A stretch of DNA of 64,000 nt, from the NCBI RefSeq assembly GCF_030325625.1, contig NZ_JACAIS010000002.1, positions 519,913 to 583,912 of the forward strand, given 5' to 3'. The DNA is from Sphingobacterium sp. N143 (lineage in GTDB: Bacteria; Bacteroidota; Bacteroidia; Sphingobacteriales; Sphingobacteriaceae). The notes under the pieces were generated by a model, which saw nothing but the letters and a program-made list of their open reading frames with translations, was not told the origin of the DNA and ran no database searches. This document shows positions 9,384 to 18,574 of the stretch, in pieces. The position numbers were made by a program, and so were the translations under genes. How positions within the stretch are numbered: the first letter of the stretch is position 1; each line of letters opens with the position of its first letter.

Positions 9384-11063
9384 ATGAAACTGAATATAAA
9401 AAATATATCCAAAATCTCCCTGTCACTTTTACTCATCGGTGGTTCACTGAGTAGCTGTACAAAGAATTTTGAGGATTACAACAAAAACAATGTGGGTGTT
9501 ACGGATGATGACCTGAAAGGTGACGGCCAGGATCTTGTCCTGTTCTTTCGCAACTCACTGATGTCAATCTACAATTTTTCGGGCGCAGGCGACCCGAACT
9601 CCTATCAGGTACAGCAAAACCTGAATGCCGATGTGTATTCTGGATTTTTCATGTCCCCTACCCCGTTCAATAGTGGTCAGAACAACCTCAACTACGCCAT
9701 GGTAAGTGGTTGGAATGGCGAACCCTTCAAAGTACTTTATCTGAATGTGATCAAATCCATTGATAAATTACAGAAGAATGGTCTTCCCGAAACATACCCT
9801 GCATTATGGGGAGCAGCCTTGGTCACAAAAGTGGAAGCCGCAAGCCGTGTGACAGATATCTATGGTCCCATCCCTTATAGTCAAGTGGGTCTTTCCAACA
9901 CGACTCCATATGACAAACAATCGGAGGTTTACAATAGCTTTTTCAAAGAGCTTGACGAGGCTGTAGTGGCATTAAAATCCTACAAAGCTGATAGCCCCAT
10001 GGCTGAAAAAATCGACCAGATTGACTTGGTGTTTCCAAATACAGACAATCAGGTCCGTTTTAAAAACTGGCTCAAAATAGCCAACTCCCTCCGCTTGCGC
10101 CTGGCAATGCGCTTGGTTAAAGTAGATGCCCAATTAGCAAAAACACAGGCCGAGAAAGCATTGGATCCAGCCAATGGCGGTGTCATGGAAACCAATACGG
10201 AAAACTTTAAGGTGACCATTCCTGCTGACGGGACTTACAGCAACCCGATCTGGTTCATTTCCAAAAACTGGGCCGATACCCGCATCAATGCAACACTTTC
10301 ATCCTACATGGTCGGACTGAAAGATCCGCGCACCGCTAAATATATGTCTCCGGTCACCCCTGCTGCAACAGATACCGAACTGAATAAATTCAAAGGTAAA
10401 TATATTGGTATCCGTGCCGGTGCTGACAATATTGAAAAAGATAAGTACCAAAAACTTTCGGCATTGAATACCGAAGGGACAACACCAACGTTCCTAGCGA
10501 CAACAGCACCCGTATTGATGACCGCTGCAGAAGTATATTTCCTACGTGCTGAAGCCGCCTTACGAGGCTGGACAAATGCCGGTGGGACAGCACAGTCCCT
10601 TTATGAAAAGGGGATTGAAACTTCATTCGCACAATGGGGTGTCACAGCAGGTCTGAGCACTTACCTGAACGACAATACAAGCAAAGCCGCTGCTTACGTA
10701 GACCCTTTTAATGCCAAGAACAATGCTGCTGCACCGAGTAGCTTGACCATCAAATGGGATGAAGGCGCTACCAAGGAAGAAAAACTGGAACGCATCATCA
10801 CCCAAAAATGGCTGGCGATCTTCCCCGAAGGACAGGAAGCTTGGAGTGAATTCCGCCGTACAGGATATCCACGCCTATTCCCAGTGGTTGTCAACAACAG
10901 TGCCGGACTGATCGACAGCAAAGTGCAGATCCGTCGATTGCCATTCCCACAAAATGAATACAACACCAACGGAGCCGAAGTACAGGCCGCCATCTCTTTA
11001 TTGGGAGGACCTGATAACGGTGGCACCAGACTCTGGTGGGATGTCAACAAGGGTAATTTCTAA
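9384..11063 (+). CDS. SusD/RagB-family nutrient-binding lipoprotein (SusD-like_2)
   Basis: 559 aa. The signal peptide has its lipobox at LSSC, acylated Cys25. The body is helical and TPR-like, with NWLKIANSLRLRLAMRLVKV (about 230-250), VLMTAAEVYFLRAEAALRGW (about 377-396) and IITQKWLAIFPEGQEAWSEF (about 470-489), all hallmarks of the SusD-like_2 family (PF12771). It caps the SusC channel on the cell surface and binds the substrate. The gene follows the SusC gene by 10 nt and is closed by a clear terminator, so the unit is a two-gene operon. Confidence 0.95.
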   Translation: MKLNIKNISKISLSLLLIGGSLSSCTKNFEDYNKNNVGVTDDDLKGDGQDLVLFFRNSLMSIYNFSGAGDPNSYQVQQNLNADVYSGFFMSPTPFNSGQNNLNYAMVSGWNGEPFKVLYLNVIKSIDKLQKNGLPETYPALWGAALVTKVEAASRVTDIYGPIPYSQVGLSNTTPYDKQSEVYNSFFKELDEAVVALKSYKADSPMAEKIDQIDLVFPNTDNQVRFKNWLKIANSLRLRLAMRLVKVDAQLAKTQAEKALDPANGGVMETNTENFKVTIPADGTYSNPIWFISKNWADTRINATLSSYMVGLKDPRTAKYMSPVTPAATDTELNKFKGKYIGIRAGADNIEKDKYQKLSALNTEGTTPTFLATTAPVLMTAAEVYFLRAEAALRGWTNAGGTAQSLYEKGIETSFAQWGVTAGLSTYLNDNTSKAAAYVDPFNAKNNAAAPSSLTIKWDEGATKEEKLERIITQKWLAIFPEGQEAWSEFRRTGYPRLFPVVVNNSAGLIDSKVQIRRLPFPQNEYNTNGAEVQAAISLLGGPDNGGTRLWWDVNKGNF

Positions 11064-11090
11064 TCGGAGAGCATCCGGAATAAATGTTCA

Positions 11091-11127
11091 AACGGGGCTA
11101 TTCAAAACTTGGATAGCCCCGTTTTTT
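11091..11127 (+). terminator. Terminator of the SusC/SusD operon
   Basis: Arms AACGGGGCTAT (11091-11101) and ATAGCCCCGTT (11113-11123) are perfectly complementary around an 11-nt loop and are followed by a T run. Confidence 0.88.
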
Positions 11128-11374
11128 ATATAATTTTTACTATCCTGTTCAACGCAAGATCACTATCAACCACCGTGTCTATAATTTACTCTAGTTTAGG
11201 CAATATTCGTTTTCACCTGCGGTGAATATAGGCAGATAGCCCGATCGTAGATACTTTGCAAATAGCGGTAGAGGTCTCATAGCGGAAGTAGTCCTCAGAC
11301 TGATCTCTCGGTTGTAGCAAAGCGCAACGTTCCGTTCAATCATTAATTTTTCGTAATTTAGCCATTCAACAAGA

Positions 11375-13480
11375 ATGGCTGAATTAAGTTTAATTACCCC
11401 CATCGAATACCTCAAAGGTGTAGGTCCACAAAAGGCTGATGTACTCAAAAAAGAGCTGCAGGTATTTACCATTGGGGACCTATTGACGCAATATCCTTTC
11501 CGATATATCGACCGTACGGAGTTTCATAAAATTCGGAAGCTCCATCCCGATATGATGGCTGCACAGGTCTTAGGCCGCCTAGTTTCGTTACAGCTCGTGG
11601 GCGAAAAAAGGACGAAGCGGCTGGTAGGCTCTTTCAAAGACGAAACTGGTTCCATGGAACTCGTCTGGTTCCAGTCCATCCCCTGGCTCCAAAAATCATT
11701 GAAGGTGGGGTCTGCCTATATCATCTACGGTAAACCCACTGAATTTAATGGGCAGCTGTCGATCACCCATCCCGAAATGGATCTATACAATCCGCAGGTC
11801 AAACAGGTGGGCAATATGAGCCTACAGCCCGTCTACTCCTCAACCGAAAAGCTTAAAAAGTTTAACCTCGACACCAAGGGGATCCAGCGCCTCCAGCAAA
11901 CGGCACTCGAAACCGTCTATCGGGGGATCAACGAAACACTTCCACATGAGGTGCTTGCAAAACATCAGTTGGTCTCAAGGCAGCAGGCCTTGGCCTCCAT
12001 CCATTTTCCAAGCAACCAGCAGGAGCTGAATCAGGCGATCAAAAGAATAAAATTTGAAGAGCTTTTCTTCATTCAGCTCAAACTGCTCAATAATAAGCAG
12101 CTCAATACCCAGAAGTTTAGAGGCCAGCGGTTCAGTCAAGTCGGTGAAAAATTCAATACCTTCTTTAATGAGCGTCTTCCATTCCCTTTGACAGGAGCCC
12201 AAAAACGGGTCATCAAAGAAATACGTATCGACACCAATACCGGTGCCCAGATGAACCGTCTTGTACAGGGCGATGTTGGCTCCGGAAAAACAGTTGTTGC
12301 CTTGATGAGCATGCTGCTTGCCGTGGACAACGGCTTTCAGGCCTGTATGATGGCGCCAACAGAAATCCTGGCCACACAGCACTACCATGGACTCAAACAG
12401 CTCGTCGGCGAGGATATCGTCAGCATCAAGCTGCTGACCGGATCCACAGGTACCAAAGAACGCCGGCTGATCCACCAGAGCCTGGAAGACGGCAGCCTGA
12501 ATATTTTGATCGGTACCCATGCCATAATTGAGGATAAAGTACGTTTTAAAAATTTAGGCTTTGTCGTTATTGATGAACAGCATCGTTTTGGTGTGGAACA
12601 GCGGGCAAAACTCTGGCGAAAGAATCTTATTCCACCGCATATGTTGGTCATGACAGCGACACCAATTCCACGGACACTGGCGATGACCATGTACGGCGAC
12701 TTGGACATCTCGGTCATCGACGAACTGCCGGCAGGGCGGAAACCCATCAAGACTGTTCACTTTTTTGAAAGCTCTCGTTTGCGGATGTTTGGTTTCATGC
12801 GTGAGGAGATCGCCAAAGGCAGGCAGGTCTATGTGGTATATCCCCTCATCAAAGAAAGTGAAAAACTAGATCTAATCTATCTGGAGGCAGGCCTAGAAAA
12901 CTTACAACGCGAATTTCCGCTGCCACAGTACAAGATCAGTATTGTTCATGGCAAAATGCCTGTAAAAGATAAAGACTTTGAGATGCAGCGTTTTGTCAAA
13001 CATGAAACGCAGATCATGGTCGCCACCACTGTTATTGAAGTGGGGGTCAATGTTCCCAATGCCTCGGTAATGGTCATTGAAAATTCAGAGCGTTTTGGAC
13101 TATCTCAGCTGCACCAGTTGCGTGGTCGTGTAGGTCGAGGTGCCGAGCAATCTTTCTGTATCCTGATGTCGGGCAATAAGCTGAGTAAAGAAGGACGGTT
13201 AAGGCTGGATACCATGGTGCGTACCAATGACGGCTTTGAAATTGCCGAAGTGGATTTACAGCTGCGTGGCCCAGGCGATATATCGGGTACACAACAGTCG
13301 GGTGTACTTGACCTCAAGATGGCGAATCTAGCCACGGATCAGGCATTGCTCACAGAATGCCGCAACACCGTCATTGCCATCTTTAAAGAAGACCCAATGC
13401 TCCAGAGTGAAAAGAATCAGTTGCTCCGGAGTTATTTGGCCAGAAAATCAGATGGTATTGCCTGGGACAAGATTTCTTAA
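11375..13480 (+). CDS. recG: ATP-dependent DNA helicase RecG
   Basis: 701 aa, normal length. It remodels stalled replication forks and Holliday junctions in the nucleoid. The N-terminal wedge domain has an OB fold (about 60-160). The SF2 helicase core carries FPLTGAQKRVIKEI (Q-motif region), GDVGSGKT (Walker A, about residue 299), IDEQHRFGVEQRAKL (motif II as DEQH, about 400), MTATPIPRTLAMTMYGDLD (motif III) and QLRGRVGRGAEQSFC (motif VI). The TRG region follows. No neighbour shares its function; a weak terminator follows at 13522. Confidence 0.97.
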   Translation: MAELSLITPIEYLKGVGPQKADVLKKELQVFTIGDLLTQYPFRYIDRTEFHKIRKLHPDMMAAQVLGRLVSLQLVGEKRTKRLVGSFKDETGSMELVWFQSIPWLQKSLKVGSAYIIYGKPTEFNGQLSITHPEMDLYNPQVKQVGNMSLQPVYSSTEKLKKFNLDTKGIQRLQQTALETVYRGINETLPHEVLAKHQLVSRQQALASIHFPSNQQELNQAIKRIKFEELFFIQLKLLNNKQLNTQKFRGQRFSQVGEKFNTFFNERLPFPLTGAQKRVIKEIRIDTNTGAQMNRLVQGDVGSGKTVVALMSMLLAVDNGFQACMMAPTEILATQHYHGLKQLVGEDIVSIKLLTGSTGTKERRLIHQSLEDGSLNILIGTHAIIEDKVRFKNLGFVVIDEQHRFGVEQRAKLWRKNLIPPHMLVMTATPIPRTLAMTMYGDLDISVIDELPAGRKPIKTVHFFESSRLRMFGFMREEIAKGRQVYVVYPLIKESEKLDLIYLEAGLENLQREFPLPQYKISIVHGKMPVKDKDFEMQRFVKHETQIMVATTVIEVGVNVPNASVMVIENSERFGLSQLHQLRGRVGRGAEQSFCILMSGNKLSKEGRLRLDTMVRTNDGFEIAEVDLQLRGPGDISGTQQSGVLDLKMANLATDQALLTECRNTVIAIFKEDPMLQSEKNQLLRSYLARKSDGIAWDKIS

Positions 13481-13521
13481 TCGCATGTCATTTTCGCAAT
13501 AAAAATCGGTTAGTCAAGGCC

Positions 13522-13550
13522 GGGCTTCCTAAAAGCCCCTTATCTTTTTT
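13522..13550 (+). terminator. Weak terminator after recG
   Basis: Arms GGGCTT and AAGCCC around a 5-nt loop, followed by CTTATCTTTTTT. The stem is only 6 bp. The T run overlaps the -33 element of the next promoter. Confidence 0.5.
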
Positions 13551-13579
13551 GTATATAAAACCAAATTTATTTACTTTTG
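13549..13579 (+). promoter_or_regulatory. Bacteroidota-type promoter upstream of hflX leader
   Basis: TTG at 13549-13551, a 20-nt spacer, and TACTTTTG at 13572-13579, matching the primary sigma consensus TTG-N19-21-TAnnTTTG. Predicted transcription start is near 13586, more than 300 nt before the hflX start codon. Confidence 0.7.
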
Positions 13580-13585
13580 CATCAT

Positions 13586-13903
13586 TATGAACATGATATA
13601 GGAAAATATCCCTTCTTTTACTAGGCAAAAGATGGCGACCGAACGCTTACATATTTTGAGTTGCCCTGGTAAGCAAATCACTAGAAACTTATTGGTGAAT
13701 GAGAATTATGTCCTCTTAGGCATCACTCTTGTTTGGTGCACAAACGCATAAATTCTTAAATTTACCTTTTCAAACAAAACCGAGCTTGCGAGCTCATCGA
13801 AGATCATTAAAAAGTGAACGTAATAGACAGAAAAACGGAGACCGGAGATACGCCGAACGTGGAATGTTTTCAATGCGTCACACGAACTACTTAATTGTAC
13901 AAA
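13586..13903 (+). ncRNA. Long structured leader of hflX or separate small RNA (candidate)
   Basis: About 318 nt between a strong promoter and the hflX start. The first part folds: GAGTTGCC (13658-13665) can pair with GGCATCACTC (13719-13728) with a two-base bulge. Inside it TCACT pairs with GGTGA, and a GTTTG/CAAAC hairpin follows around 13730-13745. A 39-codon ORF (13632-13751, starting MATERLHILS) overlaps these helices and could be a leader peptide. Possible readings are a 6S-Flavo-type RNA, another small RNA, or an attenuator controlling hflX. None is proven; only the promoter and the pairing are seen. Confidence 0.35.
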
Positions 13904-15094
13904 ATGGCCAGATTTAAAATACACGATACAGCAATAAAACCCGAAACAGCCGTCCTGGTAAGTGTCATCACACCAAGCGTGACGGAAACAAAAGCAAAGG
14001 AATACTTAGAGGAACTGGAATTTCTGGTGCAGACTGCCGGTGGTGAGACCAAAGGCATGTTTACACAGAAACTAGGTTTCCCCGACCGTGCGACATTTGT
14101 CGGAAGTGGAAAACTGGAGGAGATCAAGGCTTTTGTTGAAGCCGAGGAAATCGACATCGTCGTCTTTGACGATGAGCTGTCTCCTTCCCAGCTGCGCAAT
14201 ATTGAAAAAGAACTGAAACGCAAGATATTGGATCGTTCCAATCTGATCTTGGACATCTTTGCCCGACACGCCAAAACCGCCCAGGCGAAGACACAAGTGG
14301 AATTGGCACAGTTACAATACCTTTTACCACGTCTGACGCGCATGTGGACCCACTTGGAACGTCAACGCGGGGGTATCGGTATGCGTGGTCCTGGAGAATC
14401 ACAGATCGAAACCGATAGACGGATTATCCTGGATAAAATTTCCTTGTTCAAAGAACGCCTTAAAGCCATCGACAAGCAAAATGAGACCCAGCGTAAAAAC
14501 CGTGGTGAAATGATCCGCGTAGCCTTGGTTGGCTATACGAACGTTGGAAAATCAACGATCATGAATATGATCTCCAAGTCTGACGTGTTGATCGAGAATA
14601 AACTTTTCGCCACATTGGATACTACGGTGCGTAAAGTTGTTATCGACAACCTTCCTTTTCTGCTGTCCGATACCGTAGGTTTTATCCGTAAGCTACCGCA
14701 CCATTTGGTGGAATGTTTCAAATCCACGCTGGATGAAGTTCGGGAAGCCGACGTACTCATCCATGTGGTCGACATCTCACACCCCAACTTTGAGGATCAT
14801 ATCCAGGCGGTAAACGAAACATTGAAGGATCTTAAGGCGCTGGACAAGCCGGTGATTACCGTATTCAACAAAATTGACCTGTACAAACCGGCCATCGAAG
14901 AAGGACACGATGGTGAGGAAATTGAGGTCACATTGGATGATTTCCGTAATTCCTGGATGGCGAAAAATTCAGACCCGGCGATCTTCCTGTCAGCAACAAA
15001 CAAAACGAATATCGAAGAGTTCAAACAAAAGCTTTACGATATCATTGTGAAGATGCACAATGAACGTTATCCTTACAATAATTTATTGTATTAA
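13904..15094 (+). CDS. hflX: GTPase HflX
   Basis: 396 aa from ATG 13904 (MARFKIHDTA); an in-frame TTG 9 nt earlier is less likely. HflX binds and splits stalled or stressed 70S ribosomes. The N-terminal HflX-specific domain contains FVGSGKLEEIKAFVEAEEID and FDDELSPSQLRNIEKEL. A basic middle segment has RLTRMWTHLERQRGGIGMRG and GPGESQIETDRR. The Ras-like GTPase domain follows: GYTNVGKST (G1, about residue 210), DTVGFIRKLPHHLVECFKST (G3 region) and NKID (G4). Its transcript probably starts at the 13549-13579 promoter, giving an unusually long leader. Confidence 0.95.
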   Translation: MARFKIHDTAIKPETAVLVSVITPSVTETKAKEYLEELEFLVQTAGGETKGMFTQKLGFPDRATFVGSGKLEEIKAFVEAEEIDIVVFDDELSPSQLRNIEKELKRKILDRSNLILDIFARHAKTAQAKTQVELAQLQYLLPRLTRMWTHLERQRGGIGMRGPGESQIETDRRIILDKISLFKERLKAIDKQNETQRKNRGEMIRVALVGYTNVGKSTIMNMISKSDVLIENKLFATLDTTVRKVVIDNLPFLLSDTVGFIRKLPHHLVECFKSTLDEVREADVLIHVVDISHPNFEDHIQAVNETLKDLKALDKPVITVFNKIDLYKPAIEEGHDGEEIEVTLDDFRNSWMAKNSDPAIFLSATNKTNIEEFKQKLYDIIVKMHNERYPYNNLLY

Positions 15095-15155
15095 TTTTGA
15101 CAAACAATGGTGTGAATGAGCTTTGTGCCCATTCACATCTTAAAAAAAATAAGAA

Positions 15156-15851
15156 ATGAACAAAGAGGTGCAGTTTCAAGATTGGGGCCTTGTCGATTAT
15201 CAAGAAGCCTGGGACAGACAAGAATCCATCTTTAAGGGAGTATTGGACATCAAGCATGACAATAGGGTCAATGCAGCAAGTACCATGACACCCAATTACC
15301 TGATTTTTACCGCACACCCTCATGTCTATACCCTTGGAAAAAGCGGCCATGAGGAATACCTCCTTTTGGATGAAAAGGGACTGGAAGAGAAAGAAGCCAA
15401 ATTTTATAAAATCAACCGTGGCGGTGATATCACTTATCATGGCCCGGGTCAGATCGTCGGCTATCCGATCCTGGATCTCGACAATTTCTTTACTGATATT
15501 CACCTATATCTGCGCACATTGGAAGAGGCCATCATATTGACTTGCGCTGATTATGGCATCGAAGCCGGAAGGTATCCAGGGTTTACAGGTGTATGGATAG
15601 AACCCGATAAGCCCACGGCACGCAAGATTTGCGCCATGGGGGTACGCGCTTCACGCTGGGTGACCATGCATGGCTTTGCTTTCAATGTCAATACGGATCT
15701 CGATTATTTCAGTAATATCATCCCTTGCGGCATCGACGATAAGGACGTCACCTCATTAAAGCGTGAACTTGGCAAAGAGGCCGATATGGAAGATGTGAAA
15801 AACAAACTTAAAGGCCATATCGCTAAGCTGTTTGAAATGCAGATCATCTAA
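15156..15851 (+). CDS. lipB: Lipoyl(octanoyl) transferase
   Basis: 231 aa. It transfers octanoate from octanoyl-ACP to the lipoyl domains of 2-oxoacid dehydrogenases and GcvH in the cytosol. Signature segments are INRGGDITYHGPGQIVGYPI (residues 87-105), TARKICAMGVRASRWVTMHG with catalytic Lys157, and SNIIPCGI with catalytic Cys191. Both residues of the Cys/Lys dyad are present, so it should be active. It lies 61 nt after hflX on the same strand and has its own terminator downstream. Confidence 0.96.
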   Translation: MNKEVQFQDWGLVDYQEAWDRQESIFKGVLDIKHDNRVNAASTMTPNYLIFTAHPHVYTLGKSGHEEYLLLDEKGLEEKEAKFYKINRGGDITYHGPGQIVGYPILDLDNFFTDIHLYLRTLEEAIILTCADYGIEAGRYPGFTGVWIEPDKPTARKICAMGVRASRWVTMHGFAFNVNTDLDYFSNIIPCGIDDKDVTSLKRELGKEADMEDVKNKLKGHIAKLFEMQII

Positions 15852-15875
15852 TTCAGGATTTCAGTATTTTTTGAG

Positions 15876-15922
15876 GCCCTTTGGAAGCGGGATTTTGATC
15901 TCCGTTCCAAAGGGCTTTTTTC
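15876..15922. terminator. Terminator after lipB
   Basis: GCCCTTTGGAA (15876-15886) and TTCCAAAGGGC (15905-15915) are perfect complements with an 18-nt loop and a T run after them. It can also serve the convergent gene at 16032-17252 from the other side, less well. Confidence 0.8.
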
Positions 15923-16031
15923 TTAACTTGTCTGATCATGAGCACAAAAGAGCCTTCCATCGCCAGCACAGCTGTTGTTGCCTGTAAACATGAAGGATGT
16001 ATTTCAGCCTATCTTCACGAATCGGCGAACG

Positions 16032-17252
16032 TCAACAGTAATACATGCACTCATAGCTGGCCAACTTCCCATCGACAAAGCGGAAAATAAATAATCCCGC
16101 ATCCCCATTCTGCATACGGTACACATGGGGCTCCGAAATCCAATCCGCGGAAAGCAGCTCGCCAAAATGGTTTACAAAATCCTTTTCACCGTAATTGCCA
16201 TCCATATGCTCTGCCCCCAGGATCAGCTGTTCACCATCACGAAAAAATAGCTTGTACATCGATCCGGCAAGCAGCCCTTTATTATTTTCCTCGAAAGCAA
16301 CGACCATATTCGGACCTGCATAGCCATACTGAGGTTCCCAGCCACATTCCGGCATGTCGGGAATTTCAGCAACCCGTCGCAAGGCCAATTGTTCCATCTG
16401 GGTATCTGTGATCTTCCCGTCCGTTAAGGATATTCCTTTCCACTCAAAATGCAATTTCAGGGCTTTTACTTTTGCCGCGTAAGCCGCAGCTTGAAGCTCA
16501 TGTTGAAATTTATTGGCCAACAACAATTCAAAATCTATATCCACTTTGACATCCACCACGCCTGCATTGGCATATGACTCTTTCCAATAGGTAAGCGCCT
16601 GCTTTAAGTGCGGATAGGTTGTCCAGGCGATTTCACGCAACCGGCCGACCTGTGCCAGCTCTCTCTCCTGATCCTTTCCTTTCACCGCCAAATAGGCTGT
16701 GAGTACCTGCTCGTAGGTCAGTTCGGCACCTAAAAATTTCATTTGTATATATTCGGGGTTTTCATGAAAATGGTCACCAACATAGACCCAACCATCCGTA
16801 TAGAGCGGAACATAGTCAATGCATACCATTTCGTTGAGTCCTGCCCTACGCACTGCGGTGCTTGCAGTTGACGGGGACCTGCGCACACGCAGTTGCGCCA
16901 CCTGCACATAGTAGTGCGGGCATTGTCCACCACTGTTACCTCGGTAAAAATATTGCAAGGGCTCACCGGGAGACTTCTTCCCAAACATCGCTTTCTGCAA
17001 CGGCTGCCGTGCTATAAATCCAATATCGCCATTGCTGACCTGCACCTTGTACTGCGTATCGCTAGAGTCCAGCACATACACCGGAGCTTCGGTCGCAAAG
17101 ATTCCCATGGGGTCCTTCTCGTTGCCACTTTCAGCGTACAGGTATCCCCAGGTTGAGGTGTAACGCGGATGCTCGCCCGCTGGCTGCGCGACAGCCTGCT
17201 GCAAAGACCAGCAGACAAGAAAGCAATGTATAATGAATACTTTTTTCAACAT
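16032..17252 (-). CDS. Secreted protein with two SH3-like domains, function unknown
   Basis: 406 aa. The signal peptide is MLKKVFIIHC through VAQ (residues 1-23), so it is exported, probably to the periplasm. Residues about 36-85 (GIFATEAPVYVLDSSDTQYKV onwards) and about 116-160 (QLRVRRSPSTAS, GWVYVG) look like two bacterial SH3 modules, which commonly bind cell-wall peptides. Residues 175-270 are helical. The last 130 residues form a beta-rich domain with three Cys near the end. I do not recognise a named family for the whole protein. It stands alone, convergent with lipB. Confidence 0.65.
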   Translation of the reverse strand: MLKKVFIIHCFLVCWSLQQAVAQPAGEHPRYTSTWGYLYAESGNEKDPMGIFATEAPVYVLDSSDTQYKVQVSNGDIGFIARQPLQKAMFGKKSPGEPLQYFYRGNSGGQCPHYYVQVAQLRVRRSPSTASTAVRRAGLNEMVCIDYVPLYTDGWVYVGDHFHENPEYIQMKFLGAELTYEQVLTAYLAVKGKDQERELAQVGRLREIAWTTYPHLKQALTYWKESYANAGVVDVKVDIDFELLLANKFQHELQAAAYAAKVKALKLHFEWKGISLTDGKITDTQMEQLALRRVAEIPDMPECGWEPQYGYAGPNMVVAFEENNKGLLAGSMYKLFFRDGEQLILGAEHMDGNYGEKDFVNHFGELLSADWISEPHVYRMQNGDAGLFIFRFVDGKLASYECMYYC

Positions 17253-17541
17253 AAAACCTAATTCCTTTAATAGGTGGAGCTGCTGGTTCTATTTACATCA
17301 ACAGCAGGGAACAACCTTCAAATGCATCAGCAGTATTTGCGGTTGCTGATCAGGCAAGCTCCTTCAGCATACGAAAATAACACAAAAAAGAAATCCCTGA
17401 AATCACCGGAATCAGGTATTTTTTGTCAAGGCCTACCTGTGCGGCCAACGATCCATTTGTAAGTAAAATCGATGTAAAGATTAACCCTAGGCCTTCGATG
17501 CGAAAACGCATATTGATATAATGAACTAATTTACAATAAGT

Positions 17542-17922
17542 TTACTTCCCGTTCAATAAACTCACCTGCCCTTCTAAAGAATGGATTGTTTTTTCCTGTG
17601 CCTTGATCGTTTGCTCCAAGGCATTGACCAACTGTCTATAGATTGCAAGGCCTTCCGTGGCAGGAGGAGCTGTTTCAGCAGGTGGGGCACTTGCCACATC
17701 CCTGCCGTCCTTCCGCATCATATTTCCTTCGCCCATCAACAACCAGCCTGGACAAATTTCCGGATGGCGGGTCAATATGGCAATCATCGCATCCGAGCTC
17801 AGGGCGGTATGCTTTTGCCCGCCCTTAAAATTTGCATAAGACAGCCCTACATCTTTAAAAAATTCAGTCTTACTGATCCCTTTCGTCTCGGCAATCAGCA
17901 GCACACGTTCCTTAACATTCAC
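17542..17922 (-). CDS. HTH-like protein with C-terminal coiled coil (copy 1)
   Basis: 126 aa from GTG 17922 (read as MNVKERVLLIAETKG), preferred because AAAGGAG precedes it; an in-frame ATG at 17979 would add 19 residues without family similarity. The first 65 residues look like a phage-repressor type helix-turn-helix domain, with ISKTEFFKDVGLSYANFKGG in the recognition area and the pattern PGWLLMGEGNMM at its end. A Pro/Ala linker follows, then a coiled coil of about 30 residues (ALEQTIKAQEKTIHSLEGQV) that should dimerise it. Its neighbour at 18050-18466 has the same layout. It is probably a DNA-binding regulator; its target is unknown. Confidence 0.65.
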   Translation of the reverse strand: MNVKERVLLIAETKGISKTEFFKDVGLSYANFKGGQKHTALSSDAMIAILTRHPEICPGWLLMGEGNMMRKDGRDVASAPPAETAPPATEGLAIYRQLVNALEQTIKAQEKTIHSLEGQVSLLNGK

Positions 17923-18049
17923 CCTTACTTCTCCTTTAAAAAATCTCTTGTACTTCAGTACATGTATCGAACTGGTCATCAGCCCCGGATAGCTCGTTTA
18001 CAACAAATAACCGCATTACAAATAAAATGAACCTGTTTAGGATAAAAAT

Positions 18050-18466
18050 CTATTTATTTTTCAATAATGCGACCTCCCGCTCAAAAGAAGACAATAATCT
18101 CTCCAAAGACATTATTGTCTTCTCCTGTGATTTTATCGTGATATTTTGAGAAGCAACCACCTGTTTTAAGGAACTAATAACAGCATTGGTAATCCCTTCC
18201 AATTCAGGGCTTAAGTAGGTTTCTTCATCCTCTTTTGTCACAGGTAGGGCTTTCAACATATCTCCCTCTCCCTTAAGTAACCATTCAGAAGAATACAGCG
18301 GATATTTCTCAACAATACTGACCAGCCATTTCGATTGTATATCAGTACCATTAGCCAGCGCACGAGTAAAAACCCCCTTACTAGCTCCAATAGTTGCTTC
18401 AAAAGCAGATACACTCATTCCCTCGCGATCTGCCACAAGCTTAATTCTCTTCAAAACAGAACTCAT
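18050..18466 (-). CDS. HTH-like protein with C-terminal coiled coil (copy 2)
   Basis: 138 aa, same architecture as the gene at 17542. The N-terminal HTH region MSSVLKRIKLVADREGMSVS is followed by ASKGVFTRALANGTDIQSKW and the shared block SSEWLLKGEGDMLK, then an acidic linker and a coiled coil (SQNITIKSQEKTIMSLERLL, ending in VALLKNK). The IK-x-QEKTI-x-SLE core is shared with copy 1. It is divergent from the 202-aa gene at 18575, across a 108-nt AT-rich spacer with a promoter for that gene, so it may regulate the divergent unit. That role is inferred from position only. Confidence 0.65.
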   Translation of the reverse strand: MSSVLKRIKLVADREGMSVSAFEATIGASKGVFTRALANGTDIQSKWLVSIVEKYPLYSSEWLLKGEGDMLKALPVTKEDEETYLSPELEGITNAVISSLKQVVASQNITIKSQEKTIMSLERLLSSFEREVALLKNK

Positions 18467-18494
18467 TTATGAAAATTTTAATATTAAAAACTTG

Positions 18495-18527
18495 TTTTGA
18501 TTAAAAATAGTTCCTAAATTAGCTTTA
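18495..18527 (+). promoter_or_regulatory. Putative promoter of the 18575 gene
   Basis: TTTTG at 18495-18499, a 20-nt spacer, and TAGCTTTA at 18520-18527 (one mismatch to TAnnTTTG). It lies in the divergent spacer beside the HTH gene of copy 2. Confidence 0.45.
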
Positions 18528-18574
18528 TAGAAGACAATTATAAACTAGCCAATTAAAACCAAAACATTCCTAGC

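Noticed and set aside
11975..12520. 181-aa minus-strand frame within recG
   Set aside because: Antisense shadow of conserved RecG helicase motifs; no supporting promoter or family.
13729..13917. 62-aa frame upstream of hflX
   Set aside because: Overlaps the hflX start and has a random-looking basic sequence; better explained as leader RNA.
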